A DNA stretch of 64,000 nt from Nitrosomonas sp. (GCA_019635215.1 JAHBZZ010000003.1:1-64000); one strand, 5' to 3'; shown: positions 7,821 to 17,518, counted from the first letter of the stretch. A program made the numbers and translations. Notes: generated by a model from the letters alone, not told the origin.

Positions 7821-9386
7821 ATGATTTTCTGGCGCGTGAAATCGCTAGATGCCATTCTGGCCACAGCCGAGAAAAAAAGTCTTCACCGTTCTTTGGGCGT
7901 ATGGCAGTTAACACTTCTGGGCGTCGGTGCCATTATCGGCACCGGTATCTTCGTACTGACTGCTGAAGCGGCGCAGAAAGCAGGCCCTGGCATGATGATT
8001 GCCTTCGTCATTGCCGGTTTTGTGTGCGCTGTAGCGGCGCTGTGCTATTCCGAACTCTCTTCCATGGTGCCTGTATCCGGATCCGCTTATACTTATTCTT
8101 ATGCCGTACTCGGTGAGTTTGTGGCTTGGATGGTCGGTTGGGCATTGATCCTTGAATATTCCGTGGCGGCCGGTGCGGTCGCGGTGGGCTGGTCAGGTTA
8201 TTTTGTCGGGCTCTTGAATAATTCTCTAGGTATCGAAATCCCCTATGCCCTGGCAAATGGCCCCTTTGCAGGCGGCATCATCAACTTGCCTGCAGCGATT
8301 ATCTGCGTACTGGTTGTCGGATTGCTGGTCATAGGCACACGGGAAAGCGCGGCATTCAACGCCGCACTTGTGGCGGTCAAAATCGCTGCCTTGACAGCCT
8401 TTATCGCACTGGCTATTCCGGTCGTCAATATGGACAATTTTCAGCCGTTCCTGCCCTTAGGCACATCGGGCGTCGTTGCAGCCGCTGCGTCCATTTTTTT
8501 CGCTTATGTCGGTTTTGACGCCGTGTCCACTGCCGCAGAAGAAACCAAAGATCCGCAGCGTAACATTCCAATTGCACTCATTAGCTCGTTAGCGATCTGC
8601 ACGTTGTTTTACCTCCTGGTCTCAGTCGGTGTGATTGGCGCAATCGGCGCGCAACCTTTGAGGGATGCTGCGGGTCAGGGATACATGCCAGGCTCGCTGG
8701 CATTGGCCGAACAATGCCAGTCACTGGCTGCAATCGGCCAGCAGCCTGTGGTGTGCTCGCGAGAAGCACTGGCGCACGTGTTGCGCGAGATTGGCTGGGA
8801 AAAAATCGGTAATCTGCTCGGCTTGGCCGCTTTCCTGGCGCTACCTTCGGTTATTCTCATGATGTTGTTCGGCCAGACGCGCATTTTTTTCGTCATGTCG
8901 CGTGACGGTCTCCTGCCGGAAGTGCTGAGCCGCATCCATACGCGCTTCAAAACCCCGCATATCGTAACCATGGTCACCGGTGTCGGTGTAACGATCGCCG
9001 CCGCTTTCCTGCCCGTAGGAAAACTTGCGGATATCTCCAATTCCGGCACATTGTTCGCCTTCATGGTTGTCGCGCTTACCGTCATGTTGCTGCGTATCAG
9101 GGATAGACATCGCCACAGACCTTTCAGAACACCGGCCATCTGGTTGGTCGGTCCTCTCGCCGTAAGCGGTTGTGTCACGCTTTTTCTGTTTCTGCCAACG
9201 AATGCCAAACTGGTATTTCCGGTTTGGACGGGGATTGGATTGATTTTCTATTTCCTGTACGGCTACCGGAAAAGCCATGTCGCGCGTGGTATCGATACGC
9301 CTTCTGGCGGTGAAAACATTATCGAACCGATTCGCCCGCTGGCGGATTATCGTGATGAAATTGAGCCGGAAAAACCAAAGGATTAG
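7821..9386 (+). CDS. APC-family amino acid permease (CAT-like)
   Basis: A 521-residue inner-membrane transporter with about twelve hydrophobic helices. The opening motif GVGAIIGTGIFVLTAEAAQKAGPG is the unwound substrate helix of APC transporters, and FAYVGFDAVSTAAEETKDPQRNIP is typical of the cationic amino acid transporter (CAT/YfnA) branch. A 60-residue loop around residues 290-330 rich in Gln, Ala and Cys interrupts the usual topology. GGAGG is well placed before the ATG. Substrate cannot be told; cationic amino acids are the family default. Confidence 0.9.
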   Translation: MIFWRVKSLDAILATAEKKSLHRSLGVWQLTLLGVGAIIGTGIFVLTAEAAQKAGPGMMIAFVIAGFVCAVAALCYSELSSMVPVSGSAYTYSYAVLGEFVAWMVGWALILEYSVAAGAVAVGWSGYFVGLLNNSLGIEIPYALANGPFAGGIINLPAAIICVLVVGLLVIGTRESAAFNAALVAVKIAALTAFIALAIPVVNMDNFQPFLPLGTSGVVAAAASIFFAYVGFDAVSTAAEETKDPQRNIPIALISSLAICTLFYLLVSVGVIGAIGAQPLRDAAGQGYMPGSLALAEQCQSLAAIGQQPVVCSREALAHVLREIGWEKIGNLLGLAAFLALPSVILMMLFGQTRIFFVMSRDGLLPEVLSRIHTRFKTPHIVTMVTGVGVTIAAAFLPVGKLADISNSGTLFAFMVVALTVMLLRIRDRHRHRPFRTPAIWLVGPLAVSGCVTLFLFLPTNAKLVFPVWTGIGLIFYFLYGYRKSHVARGIDTPSGGENIIEPIRPLADYRDEIEPEKPKD

Positions 9387-9509
9387 CCGATTCAGGACTA
9401 ATTACTGGGAAATGGGTAACAGACAAGTATGTATCGTTCTTAAACAAAATGGAAATCAAAAACAGGAAGCCACTTGTTCTTTACATACCAAATTTGATTA
9501 TAGCTCCAA

Positions 9510-9620
9510 CTATATATATGCCGTGACCCGGGAAAAGGTTTATCCATGTGAACCGGTCAATCAATTGCATCACCAACAGGTCTTCTTTAGCTACCGGTTC
9601 GGTTGATAATAACTGCTCGA
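9510..9620 (-). pseudogene. IS3-family transposase OrfB, N-terminal remnant
   Basis: Reading the minus strand, EPVAKEDLLVMQLIDRF resembles the start of IS3-family OrfB (typically PVS-EDL-LM-RIDELH). The frame is cut off after about 37 codons and the DDE core is absent. It directly follows, in another frame, the OrfA remnant at 9622-9768. Confidence 0.55.
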
Positions 9621-9621
9621 T

Positions 9622-9768
9622 CTAGCGACCGAGCGCTTTGGACAAAAAATCATTCACCATAGTCAACTGACCCATCTTTGCCTGCATAGACTGAATTTCC
9701 GATTCCCGATCCGGTGCCAGTCTCTTACTCGATGCAAACACTTCTCTACCTTTCTGTACTCCTGTTGT
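9622..9768 (-). pseudogene. IS3-family transposase OrfA, C-terminal remnant
   Basis: The minus strand encodes EIQSMQAKMGQLTMVNDFLSKALGR then stop, matching the leucine-zipper end of IS3-family OrfA (IGQLTVE-DFLSKAL). The DNA-binding N-terminus is missing; an in-frame stop lies at 9769-9771. With the OrfB fragment it is all that remains of an IS3 copy. Confidence 0.7.
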
Positions 9769-9862
9769 TTATAAAATAATCATACAGAAAATAACTCCTT
9801 AACTTCGACCTTCTGGTGTCTAACGGACCGGATCCACTTCTTCTCACCTTCCAGCTGTCCAA

Positions 9863-10564
9863 TTATGTGGATCCATTTCTCATTTTAAAGATTATTTTCG
9901 GGATATTTGTTTCGCCAATGGATAGGCAAATATATGGCGAAACTGTTGCCAGCATCAATTGCAGAGAACCCAGGCATATAAACGTGGCTGTGCCAATTTT
10001 TTCGGCGCCAATGCGCTGGTGAGATAGTAGAGATGCTTGGTTAAAAACAGAAATTCTGCTAAGTGTCCATCTTATACCTTGTTTAGCCATCTGGGCGTTT
10101 GCTGAATCCCATAGTTTTGCGAATACAAAGCCCAATCGTACAGAGGGTTTTATATAAATATCATAATCCCAAGCAGTTTCCTTTTCTGGCCATGGAGAGT
10201 AGATACACTTTACCTCATCTTCACGATAATCGTGCAGGTTAAACCATATATAGCCGGAAAAATTACCTTTTGTATATGCCGCAAGACAAATTCCACCTTG
10301 CTCGAATCGCTTCTTGATAGCATTAATTTCACGAGGGAATTCCTTGAGTGTATGGATTTCAGCAGCACTTATCTGGCGTATTTCAATCTGTTTTCCACGA
10401 TGGAGTGGCAGAAGTTCCTTTATCCCAACAGGTTGAGCAAAGAAAGCATATTTTATAATTCGCCCCTTACCAAAGGTTATTTTGGCCAAAAGTAAATGGA
10501 CAATCTTGATAAACGTATCCAGTAAGCCCATTTCACTCATTGTTGTGGATAATTTCTTTAGCAT
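9863..10564 (-). CDS. GNAT-fold acetyltransferase-like protein
   Basis: A 233-residue protein. The C-terminal half resembles a GNAT acyltransferase: CLAAYTKGNFSGYIWFNL (central strands), a segment ending YDIYIKPSVRLGFVFAKLWDSANAQM (acetyl-CoA pyrophosphate helix region, although the usual Q/RxxGxG/A loop is not clear), and SRISVFNQASLLSHQRIGAEKIG (last helix and strand). The N-terminal 60 residues contain a hydrophobic stretch that may associate with the membrane. No partner gene is adjacent; it sits between IS3 and IS110 remnants, so it may have been carried in. Confidence 0.6.
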   Translation of the reverse strand: MLKKLSTTMSEMGLLDTFIKIVHLLLAKITFGKGRIIKYAFFAQPVGIKELLPLHRGKQIEIRQISAAEIHTLKEFPREINAIKKRFEQGGICLAAYTKGNFSGYIWFNLHDYREDEVKCIYSPWPEKETAWDYDIYIKPSVRLGFVFAKLWDSANAQMAKQGIRWTLSRISVFNQASLLSHQRIGAEKIGTATFICLGSLQLMLATVSPYICLSIGETNIPKIIFKMRNGST

Positions 10565-10694
10565 TTTAAATTGTAATACTTAATCCATAAGTTAAAAGTA
10601 GAAGTTATAATAAACTAATTGAGCGAGTCTTTGCTTTGGTGTTAAGAATTGGTTTCCAATTTTTTTTGGGGTTACCTTTTAATATATGGAGGGA

Positions 10695-10802
10695 TTACCC
10701 CTGCGACTGGCGCAATTGCCTGAGCAACTTCTCCGTTCTGTCAATGCCATGAATCTGGAATACCTGCTTCGCCAAATCAATTCCGATACATGTTATATTC
10801 AT
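10695..10802 (-). pseudogene. IS110-family transposase, N-terminal remnant
   Basis: ATG at 10802 with AGGAGG just upstream starts MNITCIGIDLAKQVFQIHG, the first strand of the RuvC-like DEDD domain of IS110 transposases (first Asp in GIDLAK). The frame ends after 35 codons; the remaining DEDD residues and the serine domain are missing. The region between this start and about 10890 would be the non-coding left end, where intact IS110 elements encode their bridge RNA. Confidence 0.8.
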
Positions 10803-10905
10803 AATTTCCTCCTGCCTCTTGATGGCTAAAATCTTTAGTCTGGCACATTGCGATGCCGTTGAGTGGGAAGAGTCCATTCCAATGGTCTGCTAGCCGAATT
10901 CAATA

Positions 10906-11958
10906 ATGAGTTCTATGAATCTACATCTTTTTATACCTTCGTTATTTTGGTCTGATACTGCTTTTCCTGAAATTTATCAGGACCTGCCAGTACCTGTATT
11001 AGAGAAGTTGCTCGCGAAGAGCAAAGCGGTAAAATTCTTGACAAATGACATAAATGCCTGGCTTTGTCAGGCATTTAATGTTGAAAAGCAACAGGATTGG
11101 CCTGTTGCTCCAATTATGCAGCAAATGGATTCTTCTCAACAGTGTGTTGATGTAAGTCGGGGTTACTGGTTGCGTGCCGATCCGGTTCATTTACGCATTG
11201 AACAGAATCATATTATGCTGGCTGATAGCTTTATGTTTCAGATAACACGGGAGGAAGCGCTGCAATTTTCTAGTGTGATTAATCAAATTCTAATTCACGA
11301 CGATATATCCATTCTTCCGCTTCATCCCCATCGCTGGTATATACATCTATCCCGTGCACCTGAGCTTCATACACACACGTTGAGTGCGGCAACTTGCAAT
11401 AATATTAATCATTTGATGCCAACTGGAAAAGATAGTATCACCTGGCATAAGATTACAAATGAAATCCAGATGTTGTTGTATGACCATCCACTCAATCAAG
11501 ACCGTGCTATTCGTGACCAGCTTGCCATTAATAGCTTATGGTTTTGGGGTGGGGGGAGTATGCCGCAATCGGTATCTACACCTTATACGACGGCATGGAG
11601 CAGTAATCATTTCACGCAAGCATTAGCGATGCTGTGCGGCATAGCGCACAACGAGTTACCTGATAGTGCAGAATCATGGTTGCAGCAAGCCGATTCCGGG
11701 GATCACCTGATTGTTCTTGATGATTTATTAAATAGGGAAAAATATAACGATGCCTATTATTGGCGTGAGAATTTAAAGAGGCTTGAAGAATATTGGTTTT
11801 CCCCTCTTTATGCAGCGCTGAAAAGTAATCGGATCAATTCGATCAGAATTTCAAGTGTTAATGAGAATTTTAGTCATGATTTTTTCGTTACACCCTCAAG
11901 TCTATGGAAATTCTGGTCGACTATAAAACCTCTATCTTCTTATGCCGGTAATCAATAA
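10906..11958 (+). CDS. Phosphoglycerate-mutase-like protein (COG4255)
   Basis: A 350-residue cytoplasmic protein of the betaproteobacterial group usually annotated as a cofactor-independent phosphoglycerate mutase relative. Recognisable pieces are HLFIPSLFW at the start, LRADPVHLRIEQNHIMLAD in the middle, the proline-rich PLHPHRWYIHL, and INSLWFWGGGSMP near residue 220. In relatives this gene often lies beside recJ; here no recJ is in the window. True mutase activity is doubtful because the metal-binding DSxxxR-type nucleophile motif of the alkaline phosphatase superfamily is not evident. The start could be the ATG at 10906 or the one at 10915. Confidence 0.7.
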   Translation: MSSMNLHLFIPSLFWSDTAFPEIYQDLPVPVLEKLLAKSKAVKFLTNDINAWLCQAFNVEKQQDWPVAPIMQQMDSSQQCVDVSRGYWLRADPVHLRIEQNHIMLADSFMFQITREEALQFSSVINQILIHDDISILPLHPHRWYIHLSRAPELHTHTLSAATCNNINHLMPTGKDSITWHKITNEIQMLLYDHPLNQDRAIRDQLAINSLWFWGGGSMPQSVSTPYTTAWSSNHFTQALAMLCGIAHNELPDSAESWLQQADSGDHLIVLDDLLNREKYNDAYYWRENLKRLEEYWFSPLYAALKSNRINSIRISSVNENFSHDFFVTPSSLWKFWSTIKPLSSYAGNQ

Positions 11959-12017
11959 AACAAATTGCCTTGATGCCTTGATTTTCTTGACATCAAGATT
12001 CGAATTAATATCCATCT

Positions 12018-13493
12018 ATGATTAATACAATAAAACCCTATTTCTTAATTGGCACCGCATTGTTGCTAGCAACATTCATATTGCTGAGCGACTTCTTTTT
12101 TGATGATACAGTATATTATTGGGTTGTCATGCTATGGATATGTTTGTTTTCAGTAATTCTGGTCATGCTGGGTCAATTTATTCATGTCAATAAGGAGATC
12201 AAAAATTATTCTGAACAGCTAATGTCTAGCAAAGAAAGACTGACAAATGAAATCAAGCATCGCTTGTGGGCGGAAAAAACTACTGCTGAAAACAAAGCGA
12301 GATCACAGTACATAGACGAGAATATACCGGTTATGCTGGCTTATTTTAATGCTGAGCAACGTTGCCGCTATCATAATCGCTTATTTCGAAAATGGTTTGG
12401 GCTGAAATCCGATCAGATAGATGGTTTCTTATTGCAAGAATTCGCGAATAATGAATTTATTTCCAGTATTTCGAAACATATAGACGCGATTTTATCCGGT
12501 AAAACGGTACACGAAGAGCGCGTATTGAAATCAACAAAAGGTTTTCCTTATATCTTTATTGAACAATATATACCGCATCTGGATTCTAAAGGAAGAATAG
12601 TAGGGTTCTATACATTGCATACACCTCGAGCACAAGAAAAGCATCTTGCTGTGTCGAAAAAGAATCAGCAGATTAGGCCGGCAACTGATAATGTTGTGTC
12701 ATCCAGAACGCATATCTCGTCGAGTGAAATATGTTCACAAGATACTGTAACAGCCACACAAATTGCTCAAGCTATTGAAGGTGGAAAGTTCAATATTTAT
12801 TGTCAAAAAATTGCCCCGGTTGATAAGAACACTTTATTGCCGGACCAATACGAAATATTGATTCGTATGGTGGAAGAAGAAAATAATCTTATGCCTCCAG
12901 GTTCATTCCTTCCTTTAGTCGATCAGTTTGGATTGATGTCACAGCTGGATCGTTGGGTTGCAAGTTATGTCATTGAATGGATGGCAGAACATGCCAGGAA
13001 AACAAGATCTATCTTTTGCTTTAATCTTGCTAAAGACACGTTGTGTGACAAAGAGTTTATTACTTTCATTGGGAAGAAGTTGCAAGAAACACAAGTACCT
13101 GCTGTAACATTATGTTTTGAAATTGAGGAAAACGATGCCAATTTAAATTTGGATGATGCGATTTTTTTCACTGAAGAAATTCGGAAGATCGGTTGCTTGG
13201 TTACTCTTTGTAGTTTTGGTCAAAGTATGGCCTCTATGGATTTACTTAAAAAAATGAAATTTGATTATTTAAAGATTGACGGTGGCATTGTCTGTAACAT
13301 GCTGCACGATGATGAAGATATGATGCGAATTAAAGGAATTAATCAGATTGCGCGCAGGCTATCAATCAAAACCATAGCGGAACTCGTTGAAACCAAGGAA
13401 ACATTTGCTAAACTGAATGAGATCGGAATTAATTATGCACAAGGATTTGGTATCGCTAAACCCTGTTCGATTAATGCAATTGATATCCAATAA
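12018..13493 (+). CDS. Membrane PAS-EAL protein with a degenerate EAL site
   Basis: A 491-residue inner-membrane signalling protein. Two N-terminal transmembrane helices (about 8-25 and 32-52) are followed by a coiled region, a PAS-like sensor (about 95-205) and a C-terminal EAL domain (about 243-490). The EAL motif is EIL-R (Glu279), Asn336, Glu368, Lys419 (YLKID), Glu455 and Gln475 are present, but the essential loop-6 motif DDFG reads CSFG at 398-401. Both metal-binding aspartates are therefore gone, so hydrolysis of cyclic di-GMP is unlikely and a binding or scaffold role is more plausible. There is no GGDEF domain. Single gene, followed by a terminator shared with pntB. Confidence 0.85.
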   Translation: MINTIKPYFLIGTALLLATFILLSDFFFDDTVYYWVVMLWICLFSVILVMLGQFIHVNKEIKNYSEQLMSSKERLTNEIKHRLWAEKTTAENKARSQYIDENIPVMLAYFNAEQRCRYHNRLFRKWFGLKSDQIDGFLLQEFANNEFISSISKHIDAILSGKTVHEERVLKSTKGFPYIFIEQYIPHLDSKGRIVGFYTLHTPRAQEKHLAVSKKNQQIRPATDNVVSSRTHISSSEICSQDTVTATQIAQAIEGGKFNIYCQKIAPVDKNTLLPDQYEILIRMVEEENNLMPPGSFLPLVDQFGLMSQLDRWVASYVIEWMAEHARKTRSIFCFNLAKDTLCDKEFITFIGKKLQETQVPAVTLCFEIEENDANLNLDDAIFFTEEIRKIGCLVTLCSFGQSMASMDLLKKMKFDYLKIDGGIVCNMLHDDEDMMRIKGINQIARRLSIKTIAELVETKETFAKLNEIGINYAQGFGIAKPCSINAIDIQ

Positions 13494-13507
13494 ATCCCTA
13501 GAAACTG

Positions 13508-13550
13508 TGAACCCTTCGACTTTATACCGAAGGGTTCATATTAAAATCGC
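13508..13550. terminator. Two-way terminator between the EAL gene and pntB
   Basis: TGAACCCTTCG (13508-13518) pairs perfectly with CGAAGGGTTCA (13528-13538), a nine-base loop between them, in the gap between convergent genes. T-rich flanks occur on the plus-strand side. Confidence 0.75.
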
Positions 13551-13581
13551 CAGAAATCTTAAGAGTTTACATTGTCTCTGA

Positions 13582-14961
13582 TCAAAGCGCCTTAACCATA
13601 TTTTCGACGACCTTCTTCGCATCACCAAAAATCATCATGGTTTTGTCCATATAGAACAAGTCATTATCCAGACCGGCATAACCCACACCCATACTGCGCT
13701 TGACAACCATGACCGTGCGTGCCCTATATGCGTCAAGAATGGGCATACCGTATATGGGACTTCCGGGGACGTTGGCAGCAGGATTGACAACGTCATTTGC
13801 GCCTAAAACCAGTACCACATCGGTATTAGCAAAATCGCTGTTGATCTCTTCCATTTCGAGCACCTGTTCATACGGAATTTCCGCCTCTGCCAACAAAACG
13901 TTCATATGACCTGGCATACGGCCTGCAACCGGGTGAATGGCAAATCTTACGTTGACCCCTTTTTTATGTAACAGTTCCGCCAGTTCTTTGACAGCATGCT
14001 GTGCTCTGGCAACAGCCAAACCATAGCCGGGTATAATAATAACGCTGTCAGCATTTCCCATCAGGAATGCTGCATCTTCAGCACTTCCGCTGCGATAAGT
14101 TTTTTGCGTGCTGTCAGTTGCTACTACAGTACCGCCATCACTTCCAAAACCACCTAAAATAACAGACAAGAAAGGCCTGTTCATAGCCTTGCACATGATA
14201 TATGAAAGAATCGCACCAGAACTACCGACCAATGAGCCGGCGATAATCAGCATCGGATTACCCAGGGAAAAACCGATACCAGCAGCGGCCCAACCTGAAT
14301 AGGAATTCAGCATGGATATCACAACCGGCATATCTGCGCCGCCGATCGGAATAATAATCAGGAAACCGAGCAGGAACGCGATAGCGGTCATGACAATGAA
14401 TGCTGTCCAGTTTGTGGTTTCACTAAAGAAAAACCACAGGCCGAAACCGATCATGACGATCGCCAGAACCAGATTGAGCATATGCTGTCCGGTAAAAACG
14501 ATCGGTGTGCCGCTCATGCGACCTGATAATTTCAGAAAGGCAATCACCGAGCCTGACCACGTCATGGCACCTATGAAGGTACCCAGAAATAATTCGAGCT
14601 TACTGCCTGCAGGCAATACTTCCGGAAGACCAAATGAAACAGGGTTGTTTATCGCTGCGATGGCAATAAACACAGCAGCAAGACCTACTAACGAATGCAT
14701 AAATGCCACTAATTCCGGCATTGCCGTCATTTGTACACGCTTAGCAATAATCGTCCCTATCACGGCACCGATTGCGATACAACCCACAATCAGCGCCCAG
14801 TTTTCAGTCAGTGTCATTGTAGTTGCTACGGCAATTGTCATGCCGAGTATACCGAACAAGTTTCCGCGGCGTGCTGATTCCGGTGAACTTAAGCCTTTTA
14901 GTGCCAATATGAAAAATACTGAAGCGACCAAATACGCGAGTGCTACCATATTTGCTGACAT
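13582..14961 (-). CDS. pntB: NAD(P) transhydrogenase subunit beta
   Basis: A 459-residue membrane subunit of the proton-translocating transhydrogenase, which drives hydride transfer from NADH to NADP+ with the proton gradient. The N-terminal two thirds carry eight or nine membrane helices; the C-terminal cytosolic domain III (from about residue 285) binds NADP(H), with VIIIPGYGLAVARAQHAV and the GANDVVNPAA segment intact. It begins immediately after the stop codon of the small alpha-2 subunit gene, with no gap, and is the last gene of the three-gene operon. Confidence 0.96.
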   Translation of the reverse strand: MSANMVALAYLVASVFFILALKGLSSPESARRGNLFGILGMTIAVATTMTLTENWALIVGCIAIGAVIGTIIAKRVQMTAMPELVAFMHSLVGLAAVFIAIAAINNPVSFGLPEVLPAGSKLELFLGTFIGAMTWSGSVIAFLKLSGRMSGTPIVFTGQHMLNLVLAIVMIGFGLWFFFSETTNWTAFIVMTAIAFLLGFLIIIPIGGADMPVVISMLNSYSGWAAAGIGFSLGNPMLIIAGSLVGSSGAILSYIMCKAMNRPFLSVILGGFGSDGGTVVATDSTQKTYRSGSAEDAAFLMGNADSVIIIPGYGLAVARAQHAVKELAELLHKKGVNVRFAIHPVAGRMPGHMNVLLAEAEIPYEQVLEMEEINSDFANTDVVLVLGANDVVNPAANVPGSPIYGMPILDAYRARTVMVVKRSMGVGYAGLDNDLFYMDKTMMIFGDAKKVVENMVKAL

Positions 14962-15270
14962 TTACGCACTTCCTTTTTTATCTTTTTTCTTGAACATTTC
15001 CAGCATGCGCTGACTTACCAGAAATCCACCAAATACGTTGACCGCCGCAAGTGTTACAGCAACAGCGCCCAACCACACCCCCCAGTCCATCTCTGCTGGG
15101 CCGGCTGCCAGCATTGCGCCGACAATGATAATACTTGAAATGGCATTGGTTACGGACATCAGTGGGGTATGCAATGCGGGTGTTACATTCCATACTACAT
15201 GGTAGCCGACAAAAATTGCCAGTACGAAAATAGTTAAATTGATAATAAGTGGATCAATATCACCTATCAT
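14962..15270 (-). CDS. pntAB: NAD(P) transhydrogenase subunit alpha part 2
   Basis: A 102-residue membrane protein with three or four helices (from [20 protein letters not shown]). It corresponds to the membrane end of the alpha chain, which in enterobacteria is fused to the NAD-binding part but is separate here, as in Rhodospirillum and many betaproteobacteria. GGAGCG lies before the start. It abuts pntB directly and follows pntAA after a 97-base gap. Confidence 0.94.
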   Translation of the reverse strand: MIGDIDPLIINLTIFVLAIFVGYHVVWNVTPALHTPLMSVTNAISSIIIVGAMLAAGPAEMDWGVWLGAVAVTLAAVNVFGGFLVSQRMLEMFKKKDKKGSA

Positions 15271-15367
15271 ATTCGCTCCTTTAAAATTCGTTAACTGTAT
15301 GCTACAGATAGAACATGGTAATTGATTAATCTGTTACGGATATTTTACAAATACAGTGCATTATCAA

Positions 15368-16492
15368 CTAGGCTTGGCGGATAACACTGCCATCACTGCA
15401 TACCAGAGTACCGGCAATAATTTCGTCTTCACGATCTATATTTAATTTGCCTTCAGCATCAACGATCAGATTAAAAAAATTCTGTAAATTGCGTGCATAC
15501 AAAGTACTGGAATCCGCTGCAACCAAGCCCGGAATGTTGGCAATACCGACAAGGTGAACACCGTATTTGACAACCGTTTTGTCCAATTCCGACAATGGGC
15601 AGTTGCCACCCGCTTCAACGGCCATGTCCACTATAACCGATCCGGGTTTCATAGCCTTTACGGTTTCTTCTTTAATCAATACAGGTGCCGGGCGACCGGG
15701 AATAAGTGCGGTAGTTATCACGATATCCGCTGCAGCAGCCCTGGTATGAATCAATTCGCTTTGACGACGTTTGTAATCTTCAGACATTTCGGTAGCGTAC
15801 CCGCCCGCTGTTTCAGCACTGGCTTTTTCCTCATCAGTAAGCGGTACTTCGACGAACTTTGCACCAAGGCTTTCAACCTGTTCCTTGACTGCGGGTCTTA
15901 CATCAAAAGCTTCAACGACCGCGCCCAGTCTTTTTGCAGTTGCGATTGCCTGCAACCCTGCCACACCCGCACCAAGAATAAGAACCCGGGCGGCTTTTAC
16001 AGTGCCGGCTGCAGTCATCAGCATGGGGAAAAAGCGCTGATAAATATCTGCCGCTATGATGACAGCCTTGTAACCCGCAATATTTGCCTGGGATGACAAT
16101 ACATCCATATTCTGGGCACGTGTGATTCTGGGTAGTTTTTCCATCGAAAAAGCGGTTATACCATGCTTCGCAAGCATTTCTATGCCCTCAGTCTTATGAG
16201 GCGCCAATAAACCTATCAGCACGGCGTCCTTACGCATCATGGCTAATTCATCAGGTTCCGGCCCGCGTACTTTGAGGACAATTTCGGATTGACTGTACAA
16301 TGTTGCGGCATCAGCGACGATAAGTGCGCCAGCCGCTTCAAATTCCGAATCGGGTATGCTTGCACCTGCACCTGCACCGGATTGCACAGATACGCTATGG
16401 ATACCCTTTGCGGTATATTTTTTAACAGTCTCCGGTGTGACCGCTACTCGTGATTCTCCCCCGCGTATTTCTGCAGGTATGCCTATATGCAT
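15368..16492 (-). CDS. pntAA: NAD(P) transhydrogenase subunit alpha part 1
   Basis: A 374-residue soluble domain I that binds NAD(H), related to alanine dehydrogenase. The N-terminus MHIGIPAEIRGGESRVAVTP and the Rossmann motif VLILGAGVAGLQAIATAKRLGA (about residue 170) are diagnostic; the mobile-loop region RRQSELIHTRAAAADIVITTALIPGR is present. GGGAG precedes the ATG by nine bases. First gene of the pntAA-pntAB-pntB operon. In autotrophs such as nitrifiers this enzyme supplies NADPH for biosynthesis. Confidence 0.95.
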   Translation of the reverse strand: MHIGIPAEIRGGESRVAVTPETVKKYTAKGIHSVSVQSGAGAGASIPDSEFEAAGALIVADAATLYSQSEIVLKVRGPEPDELAMMRKDAVLIGLLAPHKTEGIEMLAKHGITAFSMEKLPRITRAQNMDVLSSQANIAGYKAVIIAADIYQRFFPMLMTAAGTVKAARVLILGAGVAGLQAIATAKRLGAVVEAFDVRPAVKEQVESLGAKFVEVPLTDEEKASAETAGGYATEMSEDYKRRQSELIHTRAAAADIVITTALIPGRPAPVLIKEETVKAMKPGSVIVDMAVEAGGNCPLSELDKTVVKYGVHLVGIANIPGLVAADSSTLYARNLQNFFNLIVDAEGKLNIDREDEIIAGTLVCSDGSVIRQA

Positions 16493-16930
16493 TGATAATC
16501 TCCCTTATTTTGCCAAACAGGCTTGCAAACAAAAACTTTAATGATAAAAACAATGAATATTGTCATTAAATTGTGAATTATAAATCAATTTACACTTTGC
16601 GTAACAGCTTCCTGGTAGGGATTGCTAATCGGATATCATAGCTCAACCAGAACACCTTGTCTGGTATCTTGCAGCATGCTGGAAAGCCAATGCTGAAATA
16701 GCCAAGTCGCTATACGATCAATAACCGGCACGCTTTCCGCGAATCAGGAGACAACCAGATCGGTCATATTCTTAAATGACTTTGTGCTTGCATGTCACAT
16801 TCGATATAGCATAATCTTATTATTTTGTAATATAACTAATTGTTTTTAATCTTTTCTATGAAATTGGGTTTTGTGCCGGATGACGGAAGAGATGATTAAG
16901 CAATACTTGGAGAATCACTTTGAGCTCAAT
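16493..16930. other. Gene-free stretch upstream of pntAA
   Basis: AT-rich and without a supported gene. On the minus strand, about 16640-16740, a 33-codon open stretch ends DRIATWLFQHWLSSMLQDT and looks like the tail of a coding sequence, but no start or family can be assigned. Confidence 0.4.
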
Positions 16931-17336
16931 TCAGTCCACCGGTTTGTCGATCGCCAGTAAATCATAGATATTGATCCAGTTACTTTCTACTTTGAGTGCC
17001 AAGCCGGGATTGAAAACATAAATTCCGCGCATCACGCGGTAAAATAGTTTCCGGTTATATCTGTCGTCCTTGTTGATCTCATTCTTGGACAGAATGCTGG
17101 ATAGATACGCGCATTGCTTGCCGTTCAGACGAAATGCTATAGGGAATGTGCCATACTGCGTCGATGAAATCCTGACTGGAGAAAGGCTGGTTGAAAAAAG
17201 ATTTTTTCATCATCACACGGCTTGCCAGTGCAATCATCATATAACGTTGCAGCTATACGCACCACAAAATCAAGATCTGTCTAATAATCTGATGTGCGCT
17301 GATAATTTTATCTTTCAGTGGTAAATGGCTATTCAT
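16931..17336 (-). pseudogene. Probable broken gene of unknown family
   Basis: Minus-strand coding-like pieces occur in succession but in different frames. An ATG at 17336 opens a 27-codon piece, a second piece contains MMKKSFFNQPFSSQDFID, and the last 70 or so codons, ending at the stop 16931-16933, read with KDDRYNRKLFYRVMRGIYVF. Each piece has a plausible protein composition, and a single frameshift near 17150 would join the last two. I do not recognise the family. The alternative is chance open frames in a gene-poor region. Confidence 0.35.
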
Positions 17337-17403
17337 ATCTTCCAGTGTATTTCTGGGGTCAAATATTATCGGAATTAAATGCTTGCTTCTGAATTTAGAA
17401 AAA

Positions 17404-17429
17404 AAGCACCTTTGTTTTCAAAGGTGCTT
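17404..17429 (-). terminator. Perfect hairpin with a T-run on the minus strand
   Basis: AAGCACCTTTG (17404-17414) and CAAAGGTGCTT (17419-17429) form an 11-pair stem with a TTTT loop. Read on the minus strand it is followed by seven T, the form of an intrinsic terminator, but no minus-strand gene lies upstream of it. Confidence 0.6.
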
Positions 17430-17518
17430 AATCCATAAGGAGAGAAAAATGAGCAGACTGAAATCGAAGGGAGTATAGATCAGACTGCTTAATTCACATT
17501 GTACAGATAACACTGATA

